In this document: positions 36,047 to 46,922 of the stretch, piece after piece
How the letters are laid out: the number at the start of each line of letters is the position of its first letter
Position numbering within the stretch: position 1 is the first letter of the stretch
Source: Narthecium ossifragum
Lineage: Eukaryota; Streptophyta; Magnoliopsida; Dioscoreales; Nartheciaceae
Direction: 5' to 3'
Length of the DNA stretch: 64,000 bases
Assembly: GCA_963920575.1 (NCBI GenBank)
Contig: OY986975.1
Coordinates: forward strand, 20,305,897 to 20,369,896
Position numbers and translations under genes: made by a program
Notes under the pieces: generated by a model
What the model was told of the DNA's origin: nothing
The model's database searches: none
What the model saw: only the letters and a program-made list of their open reading frames with translations

Positions 36047-36616
36047 ATGGCCTCATTTGCTTCCACTAATGCCTATCTCTCTGCCTTCTTCTTCGTCGTC
36101 GTCGTCCTCCTCCTCTGCTCGTCGACCGGCATCTCCGGCGATGAGCTCGTCCTCCGTGGGATGAACAAGATACACCTGCACTTCTACCTCCATGAAGTCA
36201 ACACGGGCCCGAACGCGACCGACATCAAGGTCGTCTCCGGCCCGTCCAACGGCTCCATCGGCAACTTCGGCGACATCCGCGTCATGGACGACCCCCTGAC
36301 CGAAGGCCCGGACCTCAACTCATCGGAGATCGGGCGAGCTCAAGGCTCCTTCGACGTGTCGTCTCTTGGCGAGCCGGCCATCGTAATGTCCATCATCTTC
36401 GTGTTCACCTCCGGCGAGTACAACGGCAGCACGCTGGCCGTGCTCGGGCACAACGCGGTCACCAGGCCGGTGAGGGAGATGCCGATAGTAGGCGGCACCG
36501 GGCGTTTCCGGCTAGCTCAGGGCTACACCACCTTCACGAGGACCTGGTTCAATGCCACCAACGGCGATGTCACGCTCGACTTTGATGTCTTCGTCTACGA
36601 ACCACTACTGATGTAG
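36047..36616 (+). CDS. dirigent protein
   Basis: A single-exon 189-aa protein. Residues 1 to about 27 form a signal peptide (hydrophobic AFFFVVVVLLLCSS). The rest is one dirigent domain: LHFYLHEV, DDPLTEGPDLNSSEIGRAQG, the FTSGEYNGSTLAVLG block, VREMPIVGGTGRFRLAQGY and a C-terminal FDVFVYEP. Potential N-glycosylation sites are present (NGS, NAT). Dirigent proteins are secreted to the apoplast and set the stereochemistry of phenoxy-radical coupling in lignan and related pathways, or assist wall lignin; the substrate cannot be read from sequence. GC-rich coding sequence stands out from the AT-rich flanks. The pseudogene pieces at 49672-49955 and 60889-61017 are its closest relatives in the window. 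Confidence 0.93.
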   Translation: MASFASTNAYLSAFFFVVVVLLLCSSTGISGDELVLRGMNKIHLHFYLHEVNTGPNATDIKVVSGPSNGSIGNFGDIRVMDDPLTEGPDLNSSEIGRAQGSFDVSSLGEPAIVMSIIFVFTSGEYNGSTLAVLGHNAVTRPVREMPIVGGTGRFRLAQGYTTFTRTWFNATNGDVTLDFDVFVYEPLLM

Positions 36617-36905
36617 ATCTCTCTTTGGGATCTTCTTGTATCACTTTGATGATGAATTGAATAAATGGGTTCCATCCGATATGAAACTTTTCTTCCTAGA
36701 AATTCTGAGTGGAAGTCGTTTTCTATGTGTTTTCTTTCTTTTGTTGTTGTATATAAGAAGATATATATGAGCTGAAAGCATTGACTTTCTTTCTTTTTCT
36801 TGTTTATTAGTAGTTCCCACGGCGTCATCCCGGAGACTAAGCCGGCGGAGATTGATTATAGCCGACTGTTGACTATATAGGCAAGTGGGCTTTCAACATT
36901 ATTAA

Positions 36906-37741
36906 GGTTTGTTTGGATCGAGATTAAGATAAGTTTATACAGGGCGTGTTTGCTTTCTATGAAGTGGCTCGGAAGTCACTTCAAGCCACTTCAGGTATTT
37001 GATTGCTCGGGAGTGGGGCTGAAGTGACTATAGCCAAACTTCAAGTCACTTCAGCCTCACTTCCAAGTCACTATAACCAAAGCTGTCACTTCTCATTTCG
37101 ACTTCGGGTATTTTTGGCCTGAAGTCATTTGAAGTGACATTTGAAATAAGAAATAATATTATATTGTAATAAAATATTAATATAAGTAGGTCTCACATAT
37201 CACGTGTCACCTCGTGATTGGTCCATGTCATCCAAAATAATAATATTTCTAATAATTTAATTTAAAAGTTATTAAATTATTAATTTTTTAATATTAAAAT
37301 ATTATTTTAATGTTTTAATTTTAATATTTTAAGTGGCAAATAATGTTAATAATATCATACTGTAATAAAATATTAATATAAATGGATCCCACATGTCACG
37401 TGGCACCTCGTGATTGGTCCACGTCATCTAAAATAGTATTATTTTTAATATTTTAATATAGAGAAATTATTAAAATATTAAATAGTTGGGGGTGACCATA
37501 TCCCACTTCAAACACCAACCAAACACCAGAACTCAGAAACCTCAAGAAGTCACTTCACGTCACTTCACTTCACTCCTTAAGAAGTCACTTCACTTCAGCT
37601 CACTTCTCAGCAACCAAATAGGCCCACAGTGGATAAATTAAAAGTCATGTAAATAATAAAGATAGTCCAATAGGATTTTAAAAAAATGTTTGAATATAAA
37701 AATAAGATTTATACATACTTACTCTCAATATAGATGGGTCC
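36906..37741. mobile_element. Tourist-like MITE interrupted by a second MITE
   Basis: The outer element starts GGTTTGTTTGGATCGAG (36906) and ends ATAGATGGGTCC (37741) with TAA on both sides (36903-36905, 37742-37744). Its interior (TTTATACA at 36941, then ACAGTGGATAAATTAAAAGTC from 37626) matches the family clustered at 19.1-20.2 kb. It is split by the element at 36942-37625. Confidence 0.75.
36942..37625. mobile_element. 684-bp MITE nested in the preceding MITE
   Basis: The element begins GGGCGTGTTTGCTTTC and ends GCAACCAAATAGGCCC, imperfect inverted repeats, flanked by ACA duplicates (36939-36941, 37626-37628). Both ends are built of GAAGTGACTTCA-type repeats. The AT-rich middle contains a diverged direct repeat of about 105 bp (about 37143-37250 and 37335-37445) centred on CCTCGTGATTGGTCCA. 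Confidence 0.8.
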
Positions 37742-38380
37742 TAATAAAATAGTGACTGAGATTCAGATCTTATATATCTTAGTTATAGGATAAGATCCAA
37801 CAATTCAAACGGTGTGTGCTGTATGCCTGGCTCACTCTCGTCGGGTCAACTTGCATCTACGTCGCCTGCCACTTTAAGTGCTATATAAGCTGCATTTGCT
37901 TCGTCCAAGTTGGATCATGCTTTTCCATTAAAGAGTGTTATGCACGTTTATCCCACGAAATTTGCGGCCTCAGGAATTTGACTTCAAAACCTATTACGTT
38001 CTTTACATGCCTACTATTATCTGAGCTAGCGATAACTTTTTTTCCTTTGTGATGGGACCCCAAATGCGGATTTCATGTACGTTGTGAGTTCTTGAAGTCT
38101 GATCCAATATATTTGACTTGCTTGATTATTTTGTAAAATGATTGACTTCCCCATTATTCTACCATTGAATCTTACTCTTGGTGCCTCTTGAGGCTACCTA
38201 ATTATTATCTGGCAGATATCTGACTGGAAACTTGCTCACTGGGCCTGTATGGATCTTGAAATGAAGAGTTAATTTAGCTCGGGTCCATTTCAATGCCTTC
38301 AGGGGAGAGTGTGAGAAGACTTACTCTTACATTGATCTTTTTGTTTCACATTAGCTTGTTGCTAAATTAACTCTTCATTG
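37742..38380. other. intergenic DNA left of the hAT element
   Basis: AT-rich host sequence. No gene is recognised. It runs into the hAT target site CTTACAGG at 38381-38388. Confidence 0.4.
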
Positions 38381-38388
38381 CTTACAGG

Positions 38389-41300
38389 CAGGGGCGGACC
38401 TATGCACAACCCAGGGGGGCCTAGGCCCCCCTGGGTTTTTTTTTTTCAGACCCCCAGTGAGCCCCACGTCCCACACAACCCCCCGGTTCCCCATCCCAAT
38501 GCCCACCCCGCCCCCCCTGGCCCTGCCCTGGCCCCCCTTGGGCCCCGCGCCCCCCCCAAATCCCAACGCCCCCGGCCCTGCCCTGGCCCCCCTTGGGCCC
38601 CGCGCCAGTCAAATCCCAATGCCCCCGCCCCCTGGCCTGCGGCTGCCCTGGCCCCTATGCCCTGCCTCTTCCTTCACCCTCTTCATTGAATCCTTTCATG
38701 CCAAGCCTCTTCCTTCACCCTCCCAATTCCAAATCCCCTCCTCCAGTCCTCCGTGACTCCGTCGCCTCCGAGTCTCCGACCACCGGGCCACCCCGCCGCC
38801 GGCTGCAAGAGGTTGGCACTTGTCTTTATGTTGCATTTGTCTTGCTTATATCAGTTTTCATAGATTTTAAGTCCCGGACCTATGGTCTTAGGAGACCTTC
38901 AATCCTGCCCTTCTTGACTGTATTTGCCATTGTGGTCAGTGGTCAATGGTCACTCCTGTATACAACAATCTGGTTGTTGATCATCCTGCACTTACTGCTC
39001 ATCCATGAACTCTTGCTGGTTGTAATCTTTTTAGCTATTTTTGTCTTACTGTTCATCATATGATTCATATCTCCGAGTTTACTATATTTTCTCTGCCAAT
39101 CAATTTTTAGCTTATAGTTGCATACTTGCATAGTCTGCATGGCCCCATAGTGGAGGACGATCTGTAAGAGTTATAAATACAAGGGGCTTTATTAATATGA
39201 AAGAATCATTCTAGTTTTACTTTCCAAGTATTGGTGGCATCATTTTTCGTGTGAAATGCCAGTCCATAATGTTGCGGGGGAGTCTAGAATTCATAAGAGA
39301 ATGCTAGAATTCATATGATTCATATAGTCCATTCAACGCTGAATTTTATTGACTTCGAATTGCAGGGTTTGAACTTTGTGCTTTCACTTGCATGGATTGA
39401 GACCGTGCTGCATCTAGGGCTGGGGAAAATTGAGCACTGCTTGGTTGAGTTCTTATTAACTTCTCTAGAGATAATCAGGCGAGGGCACTGACAGGTTAGA
39501 TCATCAATGAATGCTCTTCATATGTCTGAAAATTTAGAATAATGTTCTCATGCTTTGTTGATATGCTTTGATTTTTTTACGAGTTACCGTAGCATTTGGT
39601 TTATTGGTTGGATTTTAATATACTCAATGTTTGTGACTTTGGCTAGGTTTTACTTGAATTATTATATGGATAGATATTTTAAGAGAAAGTCAGTGGGTGA
39701 TTCATCTCAAAATCTTGAGGCACAATCTTCTAACTTTAAAAAGACTTGTGAGAAACTGAAAGTTGATGCTGCAAATTTTCCTTTTGATCCTGGACTTCGA
39801 CCTCCAATTTGGAGTTATAATGTGAACGATAGGGATGAATATCGAAGGGTCTATTTACAAAAGGGTCCTTGTCAACCTCGGACTCATGACTTTCCATATT
39901 CATCTTTTGGGGATCATCGTCGAAGGTTCAATCCAGAATGGTTCAATGATTTCTCATCTTGGTTGGAGTATAGTGTGGATAAAGATGCAATATTTTGCTT
40001 ATTTTGTTATCTCTTTAAACGAGAATAAGATTGTTCTTCTGATCAAGGCGGTGGTGGTTCTTTTGTGGGGAAAGGTTTTCGAACTTGGAAAAAGAAGGAA
40101 AAGTTGAGGGCTCATGAGGGAAGACATGATAGTCTTCACAATGAAGTAAGGAAAAAATGTGAAGATCTAATGAAGCAATCGCAAGGTATTCAACACATGT
40201 TCATGAGCAAGACAGACAAGGATAAAAAGGAATATCGATCCTTAGTAACTGCAGCTGTTGATTGTGTTCGATTTCTTTTACGGCAAGGACTTTCATTTCG
40301 TGGTCACGACGAAGATGAAAGTTCACTAAATCAAGGAAATTATTTGGGCCTTTTTCATTTTCTTGCTGCACACAATGAAGAAGTAAAAAATGTGTCATTT
40401 TCTAATGCTTCAGCAAGTTTGCAAATGACTTCACCGAAAGTGCAAAAAGATATATGTCGGGCAGCTGCTGTGGAGACATTGAATATTATCATGAAAGATA
40501 TAGGTGATTCTTATTTTTCTGTCCTAGTTGACGAGTCTCGTGATGTTTCAATAAAAGAACAGATGGCTGTTGCATTGAGATATGTTGACAAGAATGGGCA
40601 TGTCATCGAGCGCTTTGTGGGTCTTAAGCATGTCACTTCCACCACTGCCGTTTCAGTTAAAGCTGGTTTAGAGGATTTGCTTGCTCAACATAAGTTAAGC
40701 ATATCAAGAATCCGTGGTCAAGGTTATGATGGAGCAAGTAATATGCAGGGAGAGTTTAATGGGTTGAAATCACTTATTTTGAGGGATAATCCATATGCTT
40801 TTTATGTGCATTGTTTTGCTCATCAACTACAATTAGCATTAGTGGCGGTTGCAAAAAAACACTTTCAAGTGAAGGCACTATTTGAATTTGTTTCTATGAT
40901 TGTTAATACTGTTGGAGCATCTTGTAAACGGAGCGATGCTCTTAAAGCAATCCAACATGAGGAGATTCTTAAAGAACTCAAAGATGGAAACTTATTTAGT
41001 GGACAAGGATTGAATCAAGAAACTAGCTTGCAGCGTTCTGGTGACACTCGTTGGGGTTCTCTTTATACTACATTGATCAGTCTTCGACATATGTACTCTT
41101 CGGTGCTAAAAGTACTTGAAATTGTTATGGAAGATGGGATTCATGATCCAAAATCAATTGAAGCTAGTGTCTTGTTGGATCAGATGCATTCTTTTGACTT
41201 CATATTCAGTATGCATTTAATGATAAATATTCTTGGAGTTACTAATGAATTGTCACTGGCATTACAAAGGAGAGACCAGGATATTGACAATGCAATGAGA

Positions 41301-42158
41301 TTGGTCAGCATATCTAAGTTGCTTTTGCAAAAAATGAGAGGTGAAGGATGGCATTCTTTATTAGCTAATGTTTCTTCTTTTTGTAACAAATTTGAGGTTG
41401 ATGTGCTAAACATGGAGGATAAGTTTAAAACTCGTGGGCGTCCGAAACGGGGAGTTGAAGAAATGACAAATGAGGAGCATTATCGTATTGGGGTATTCTA
41501 TACTATAGTGGATTGGCAGATTCAAGAGCTTGATAATCGATTTTCTGAAGCAAGTACAGAGTTAGTTTGTTGTGTTGGAGCTCTTAATCCGAGTGACTCA
41601 TTCTCTGCTTTCAGTAAGGATAAGTTGCTTCATCTTGCTCAATTGTATCGAGATGATTTCTCCCCGATTGATCTTGTGGTTCTTGAGAACCAACTTGAAG
41701 TTTATATTACCGATATGCGAACTAGCAGTATATTTCTAGAAGTACATGGCATTACTGGACTTGCTGAAAAATTGGTGCAAACAAAAAATCATTTGGTATA
41801 TCCTTTGGTATATAGGCTGATTACCTTGGCATTGACTTTACCTGTTGCGACAGCGACTGTTGAAAGAGCATTTTCAGCAATGAAGACTGTGAAACATCGA
41901 TTGCGCAATCGAATGGGAGATGAATGGCTCAATGATTGCTTGATTCCATACATTGAGAAAGAAATCTTTGATCAAGTTCCCAATGAAGTTATCATTCAGT
42001 ATTACCAAAATATGAAGACTCGAAAAAAACAGTTGTAATTAGTGATTATAAACTGAGTTAGATGAAATTATTCGATATATTTATAGTATTTAATATTTTA
42101 TTTCTGTTGAAAGTCCTCTCTCGGCCCCCCCTAACTCGAGAGGCTGGGTCCGCCCCTG
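38389..42158 (+). mobile_element. hAT transposon, 3770 bp, with 8-bp target duplication
   Basis: The ends are 12-bp perfect inverted repeats, CAGGGGCGGACC at 38389 and GGTCCGCCCCTG ending at 42158. The target duplication CTTACAGG is perfect (38381-38388 and 42159-42166). The first 350 bases contain C-rich subterminal direct repeats (TGGCCCCCCTTGGGCCCCGC at about 38530 and 38585). The element carries a transposase of the TTF-zinc-finger/DUF4371/hAT-dimerisation type. Perfect ends and target duplication indicate a rather recent insertion. Confidence 0.93.
39666..42038 (+). pseudogene. hAT transposase with one in-frame stop
   Basis: One frame of 791 codons runs from ATG 39666 to TAA 42036-42038, interrupted only by TAA at 40026-40028 (codon 121). 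Before the stop lies a TTF-type zinc-finger region (FNPEWFNDFSSWLEYS, FCLFCYLF). After it come GKGFRTWKKKEKL, a DUF4371 segment with VDESRDVSIKEQ and GQGYDGASNMQGEF, YVHCFAHQLQLAL, and the dimerisation tail ATVERAFSAMKTVKHRLRNR. Candidate catalytic residues are the Asp of VDES, the Asp of GYDGAS and the Glu of VERAF, all present. An upstream intron with acceptor near 39644 is possible. A 657-aa frame restarting at 40065 lacks the zinc finger. Confidence 0.9.
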
Positions 42159-42166
42159 CTTACAGG

Positions 42167-42689
42167 GATGCAGTAGAGATCTACTCGCCAACAGTTGACG
42201 ATGTGTAAGATTCTGTGCAATTCATTTAACTATATGGGCTTAAGAAATTCTGACGCGGGTGAAAAAAATATCGTGTTTTATTAGCACTGATCAACACATA
42301 CTACCATCTTTTAATTTAATATTTTGGCTCCCTGTAGACCCACGGTTCAGTCATGTCTGAAGAGGAACTTTCCATGTAGTGCTTCCAAGGGACCATGTGA
42401 GTAAATCATATATATGAATGATTGTGAAAATTCTTTTCATGTAATTAGTAGAATGTCCTTTTCACATCCTAGATCAGATGGTTCACATATTTAATCGATA
42501 AATGACTAGCGATTAAATGATCTAATCTATCAGTAAAACACTACCGATGAATTAAATGATACGATCGGTAGATGTCTATCGATCGACGACATGTAGGATG
42601 TACATACCCCTGTACCCCTGCCGTGTACCCCAATCAGGTCCTATTATGAAATAAGGCAGTCTTAGAGTCACCATTACGAAGCCATGATC
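42167..42689. other. host flank with dispersed foldback repeat
   Basis: Sequence right of the hAT element; 42480-42590 contains a copy of the ACCGAT foldback family (ATTAAATGATCTAATC, CGATCGGTAG). The first bases after the target site (ending before GTAAGA at about 42197) could be a small exon preceded by the TTACAG acceptor that the hAT target site occupies, but no protein is recognised. Confidence 0.4.
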
Positions 42690-43260
42690 GGCGGCAGGAT
42701 TGGGCTTTAGTGACGTCTTGCTACCGAAAGATTGCCTCGAGCATATATCGAGAGCCTCCAAACCCCCAGAGATGAGTAATTTAGAGCGTGTTGCGATGCC
42801 AATCTCCTCCGTCCACCTCTTCACCTCTTTCTTCAGTAGCTTGAGGCGTTCGCAACGATTGCAGCAGGCATTCCCGTGCCGTGGTATGCTCTAGATCCTC
42901 TGCACAAACACAAAGGATGCAAAGGCGGGCGAGGACGTACAGCAGGTGATTGTGCAGGCGAAACATACCTGCAGGGCTCTTAGGCAGATTGGTGTTTCTT
43001 CCTGCGATCACCAAAGGGCAGTGGTCAGACGCTATGCGGGGCATGCAGGTGGCGCACCTCCAGTGAAGAGAACTGGCTTTGCCATCGACTGCTCCGGTGC
43101 TCCCCATAGCCCGGTCCAATCCCTCGAGGATCCTTGCCGGACAGTACTATTGGTCACACCAGGTGTAGGTCGGGCCAACGAAGCCCAAGTCAGAGATCCC
43201 ATTGAGTACCATGAAGTTGTGGAAGTCCATGACATCTCGAGAGAACACAAACGGCGAGAC
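42690..43260 (-). pseudogene. LINE endonuclease fragment, second copy
   Basis: On the minus strand, frames shifted against each other read like the C-terminal half of a plant LINE endonuclease: a MGSLTWASLARPTPG stretch (decayed NGI-DLGF-GP-YTW), ILEGLDRAMGS in another frame, and RIASDHCPLVIAGRN near 42990-43030. It is more decayed than the copy at 29.4-30.1 kb and comes from a different LINE. Confidence 0.7.
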
Positions 43261-43759
43261 TCCTTTTCCCTTAAGAAAAGTAAGCAGCTGACAAGATGCA
43301 GCTGAATTTAGTTGACCTTTCTTCTCAATGAATACAATTGTACTTTGCGCACATTCATGTGAAAGCTCATGTTGCAGATCTAGTCTTCACCAATCAGCAA
43401 TATTTGGTCCGTACTATAATAAGTATCAATGGTAATCACTCTTTCTCCTTCAACTAGATTGAGGAGCAAATAACAATAGCACTATTGAGCACCAAAACAA
43501 GAATAATTGACCAAAATTTCACAAGTAAGAAAGCATAAGAAGATATTTATCACATCAAAATTTCAATCGTATCCTAATTAAGACAAAATAGAAGTTATTG
43601 TTGTTCTCCAACAACGACTTCAGGACTTCACCAACTTATTTATGCATGGCTTAGAAAACAGGGAGGAGAAAAAGTAGGATGAAACAAACCGTTCCATGAC
43701 CCTGAATCCAGGACATAAGTGGAACTTGCTTCGTAGGATCACATGGATCGCCATTGAAG
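43261..43759. other. intergenic DNA
   Basis: AT-rich. Nothing recognised on either strand. Confidence 0.3.
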
Positions 43760-44373
43760 AAATCAGGGACCACCATAACTTATTTATGAAGATTTCTGCT
43801 GATCTTTGTAATCGGCGCAGGGTAACGTAAATCTCTCTATGGGAGAGACAACCAGATTTCTATGGGGAAGAAACAAAAAAAAACCCTAATTTTATTCATC
43901 AACCAAAAAACTGACTTTACAACCCTAAGGCCTCCTTTTATAGGTTTAAGGAAAGACCAAACCAACTCAAACATGGACTCAAACACCCTAATCCAAGTAT
44001 TAAACCCGGATTTCAAAATAGGAGAAAACCTACTAGAAATAAGAAATATGTCAAAAATAAAAACCGATAAAATTGCCTAAAAAGGAAAGTTTTCACTAAA
44101 ACGGAATTTTAAGCCAAACGAAGAGGAATTTGGGTTCGGGGGTCAAGGTCATGGAGAGATCAAAGATCTCCGATGATTCATGACGGGCTCGTCGAGCCGG
44201 TCGTTTCGACTGGTCGCACGCCCCGATCGGACACCCGGATCGAAAGTTATGCCTATCCGACGGTCGGGATCGCCCGGAGATCTCAGTCGGACGGATGGGA
44301 TCCGAATGCGTCCGGATCGCCTTGGGAGTTGCTCCGGATCGGACTTGGTCAGGTCCGCCCTTGGTCCTGCATC
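43760..44373 (-). mobile_element. probable LTR (minus orientation)
   Basis: Read on the minus strand the block has an LTR-like order: a TG start at 44373 (TGATGCAGGACC), a GC-rich U3, a TATA box (CTATAAAAGG, 43936-43945), about 50 bases further an AATAAAA signal (about 43890-43897), then T-rich R/U5-like DNA. No target duplication was found and the right end is uncertain, so the boundaries are approximate. Confidence 0.45.
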
Positions 44374-44730
44374 AGTAATGTTTTGTGCGCTGAAGATGAA
44401 ACTCTCTATTATGCTTTCTATATTGTCAATTTGTATGCAGAGCTGCAACACTCCATTGTAAGGAAAAAAGAAAAAAACATTTCTAAGCTGATGGAAAGAG
44501 ATGGGTTTTATATACGTATACCCTTCGTCGATGTACCGATTGGCAAACAAATCAAATAAAAATTTCTTATACCTTACTTTCACTTGGATTACAAGGGAAT
44601 GTTTGGCCCCATGATTTGCATACAGCTCCTAAAATTATATAACACAAGATGAAGATGGGTGGAATTGATGTCTGAAATTGAGATGCTATGTATATAAGAC
44701 AGGTTATTAGCAGCTAGATAGCTAATTGAA

Positions 44731-44970
44731 CTAGGCATGGATCAGACCTTGCTTGTTGCCGGTGTAGATCTCCTTCCGATCCTCGTCGTAGAACAAGGCC
44801 ACCACGTCCTCGAGAGCTTCTTTGATGATGCTTCCGATCGTCACGTCCTCGAGAGCTTCTCTGATGATGCTTCCGATAGTTGATCTTCCTCTTCCAGCAA
44901 AGTAGTGGCGGGAGTGACTGGGGACGTCAGAGAGCGAGTGGCTGAACCGAGCTATTGATCGGTGATTGGA
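44731..44970 (-). CDS. unrecognised short open frame with 13-residue tandem duplication
   Basis: On the minus strand an open frame without ATG runs to the stop at 44731-44733 and ends REALEDV, VVALFYDEDRKEIYTGNKQG, LIHA. The block TIGSIIREALEDV is followed at once by TIGSIIKEALEDV: a 39-bp tandem duplication at 44803-44880. The composition (GC-rich, codon-like third positions) suggests a terminal exon or gene relic. I do not recognise the protein, and an upstream exon was not found. Confidence 0.35.
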   Translation of the reverse strand, partial: SNHRSIARFSHSLSDVPSHSRHYFAGRGRSTIGSIIREALEDVTIGSIIKEALEDVVALFYDEDRKEIYTGNKQGLIHA

Positions 44971-46620
44971 TTGTCACGGACGGGAGGGGAAAGGTCACGA
45001 TGTGTCTCGCGGGCAAACGACCATGGATTTGAAACCAACGCGGGATAGAAAATTTTAATCTAGCCGTAAGATCTAGACGGACGACTGAGATTTAAGCACC
45101 GCAGAGCCTGCCGTAAGTGAGTCACTGCATGCCCCCAAAACCCCCTCTTATAAGTTGACTAAATGGGCTCCCCATGCCACATGGCTAAGGGAAACATCAC
45201 CCCCCACTGCTCCCATCTTTCTCTCTCCTAATCACCCGGTAACTACCCTCTTTTTCTCTCTCCTAACCACCCAATAACTACCCTTCTTTCTTTTTCTCTT
45301 CTTTTCTCCCCCTTCGTCACATGTGCATCAAATATATATACTCGAATGTCACGTCATAACTTAGATGCCACTAAATAAAACCTTACTTTATAAGATAGAT
45401 ATAATCTAATAATTTAACGAAAGTTGCTATTCACATGCACACTTGCGGTTATACATTTCATATTATTTTGAAATATAATGTTGATCTAATACTTAGGCCA
45501 CTGTTTCACGGGATAGGATATGGGTGGATATAATCTTCCTATGATATATTATCCTGGGAGATGATGTGAGAGGTTAAACTCTTCTCTCATGTTTGGTAAG
45601 ACAAAGGATAAGGTGGGAGAAGATTTAATCAAATATTTAAATATTTCTTATTTTTTAATCTAATTGATCTTATCTCATGGGATTACATATCCCACCTCCT
45701 GTTAGGATTATTTTATCTCATATATAAAACTAGGTGGGCCCCTGCCATTTGACAGGGTAACCATCTAAGTTAATGGGTGATTTGATTATAAAAATCGAAT
45801 TTGATTAATGAGTATGGATATTATATAAGGTTGATTGTATTAGATTAATATACTATAACTATAGAATAGATATAACTATATAAATTAAATCAACATTATA
45901 AGGGGGTTATGCATAACCGTTATTGCTCCTTATAAGGTTGATAGGATCCATAAGATTACTAATGTTATTCCACCTATAATACCATAAAACAAACCAGCGT
46001 ATTTAATTGTGATTACGTACCCATTAATGAATGGTTAATAGGTGATTAACTGATTACCCCGCCCAGCCAGGTCACCAGGGACCCACCGAGGCAATCTTAT
46101 AGGGCCGGTTGCGGTTACTTATACGCAACCGCCCTTGTATTAACCGAGATCAATATAGCATATATGAATTTGATTATAATATTATAACTGAATATAAAGT
46201 TGAGATTGATATCGTATATCAATTGGGTTAGAAATGAAATATTAATAATAATAAGGGAATAATAATCAATCTATGATATCTATCTAATCTTATCTAATGT
46301 ATATGATCTTATCTAATATTACGCCATCTCTCTCTCTCTCTCTATCCTCAGATGCTAGATAACCGTGGGCAGCACAGGAATATTACTAGTATTCTATACG
46401 TAATACTAATGGTCTAAATTAATGACATAAATAAAAATTCAAACCATATATTGGTGAATATGCCGTCCAAGCAACACCCAACTATTATATTAATTATAAC
46501 CCCAACCATATAATACAAACAACTCTTCTTCCTCAAGGAGAAGAGGAACAACGAGAGCTCTCCTCCCTCCTATCTTCTCATTGACTTCTCTCTCTCTCTC
46601 TGTCCTCTGATAGCAAAGAG
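44971..46620. other. intergenic DNA and ACD11-like promoter
   Basis: Mostly AT-rich. CT-rich tracts occur at 45190-45310, (TC)n at 46326-46345 and again at about 46586-46602 just upstream of the start codon, where they probably lie in the promoter or leader. A segment at 45500-45730 (GGGATAGGATATGGGTGG, later GGGATTACATATCCCACC) looks like an old MITE without clear ends. Confidence 0.4.
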
Positions 46621-46886
46621 ATGATTCCAACTCCTTCAGACGAGTGCCCACCAGCCAAAGAGGCACCATCATCTATGGCTAGAGATGAGGAGAGAAGGAG
46701 CCCAGTGGCTGTGATGGAGGAGGAGACCAAGGCCGAGAAGGGGTGGTCTGAGATAAGGCTAGCAGTTGAAGAGCTCTCCTCGTTGAAGAAGCCGGCATGT
46801 CCTTACAATGAAGAGGAGGAGCAAGGCATCATCCCCACCTTGACCTTCTTGGGTCTCTCAAACATTCTCCTCCTTATCCTCGGTTT

Positions 46887-46922
<36 letters not shown>

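Noticed and set aside
38375..38756. Pro- and Gly-rich frames at the left end of the hAT element
   Set aside because: They overlap the C-rich subterminal repeats, have no domain, and exist on both strands.
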